Origin: an uncultured Opitutia bacterium
GTDB taxonomy: Bacteria > Verrucomicrobiota > Verrucomicrobiia > Opitutales > UBA953
Length of the DNA stretch: 5,853 bases
Assembly (NCBI GenBank): GCA_903853185.1
Contig: CAINSX010000188.1
Location: forward strand, 1-5,853
Direction of reading: 5' to 3'
The position numbers and the translations under genes were made by a program. The notes beneath the pieces were generated by a model that searched no databases, was not told the origin of the DNA, and was given only the letters and a program-made list of their open reading frames with translations. Below, one piece after another: positions 5,765 to 5,853 of the stretch. The stretch's first letter is position 1, and each line of letters starts with the position of its first letter.

Positions 5765-5853
5765 TGTTTCACTTGTCCCACCCGTGTGACACCCTGACCC
5801 GAGTAAAAGACGGAACATTGGGTCATTTAGGGGGTCTTGGGGAGTCGCAACCC
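5765..5853. other. Gene-free tail at the right edge
   Basis: No ORF with coding character is visible here. The stretch is less GC-rich than the genes. It contains a six-base inverted pair TGACCC (5795-5800) / GGGTCA (5820-5825) with a 19-base spacer, and the G-rich/GTCGCAAC motif at the very end. It may be the upstream region of a + strand gene starting just beyond the window, but I see no convincing -35/-10 pair. Confidence 0.4.
5829..5851 (+). promoter_or_regulatory. Second copy of the AGGGG / GGGG / GTCGCAAC motif
   Basis: AGGGG, a five-base spacer, GGGG, A, then GTCGCAAC. It matches the minus-strand motif before the aminopeptidase with only spacer changes. If the arrangement is conserved, a + strand start codon should lie about 11 bases past its end, outside the window. 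Function inferred. Confidence 0.3.

Noticed and set aside
5795..5825. TGACCC/GGGTCA inverted repeat as an operator
   Set aside because: Six-base arms with a 19-base spacer are easily chance. No promoter elements or gene start in the window support it.

Overview
The window is GC-rich and densely coding on both strands. It looks like chromosomal DNA from a free-living bacterium. A secreted, Cys-type sulfatase next to ordinary housekeeping genes fits the Verrucomicrobiota/Planctomycetota/Kiritimatiellota group, with Verrucomicrobiota my best guess. That placement is inferred from gene content and style, because no phylogenetic marker is present. I see no phage, transposase, CRISPR, tRNA or rRNA.

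Layout: bases 1-2887 hold three co-directional + strand genes. They are an unrecognised 171-residue protein (possibly cut at the left edge), a cation diffusion facilitator (CDF) metal transporter whose start overlaps the first gene's stop by ATGA, and a sulfatase with a signal peptide. Bases 2886-2984 separate this block from a convergent minus-strand pair and hold a very long G/C-rich hairpin. The minus pair runs from an M29 metallo-aminopeptidase (start 5214) into an RluA/RluD-type pseudouridine synthase, with a single base between stop and start. Bases 5215-5301 are a short divergent intergenic region. A small TPR protein follows on the + strand (5302-5676), then a second long G/C-rich hairpin and a gene-free tail to the window edge.

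The CDF protein exports divalent metal and the sulfatase acts outside the cytoplasm. The aminopeptidase and pseudouridine synthase are housekeeping functions (peptide turnover and RNA modification). Nothing ties these genes into one pathway, and I do not see a new multi-gene system.

The most unusual signal is non-coding. Two elements (about 2886-2970 and 5680-5764) each begin right after a gene whose stop context is TGAGAA. Each has a 5' arm of regularly spaced G-tracts that could form a G-quadruplex, and a downstream C-rich arm complementary to it. They look like two copies of one terminator-like design, not of one sequence. A second non-coding signal is a composite motif (AGGGG, spacer, GGGG, then GTCGCAAC). 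It occurs just upstream of the aminopeptidase start and again, in + orientation, at the right edge of the window.
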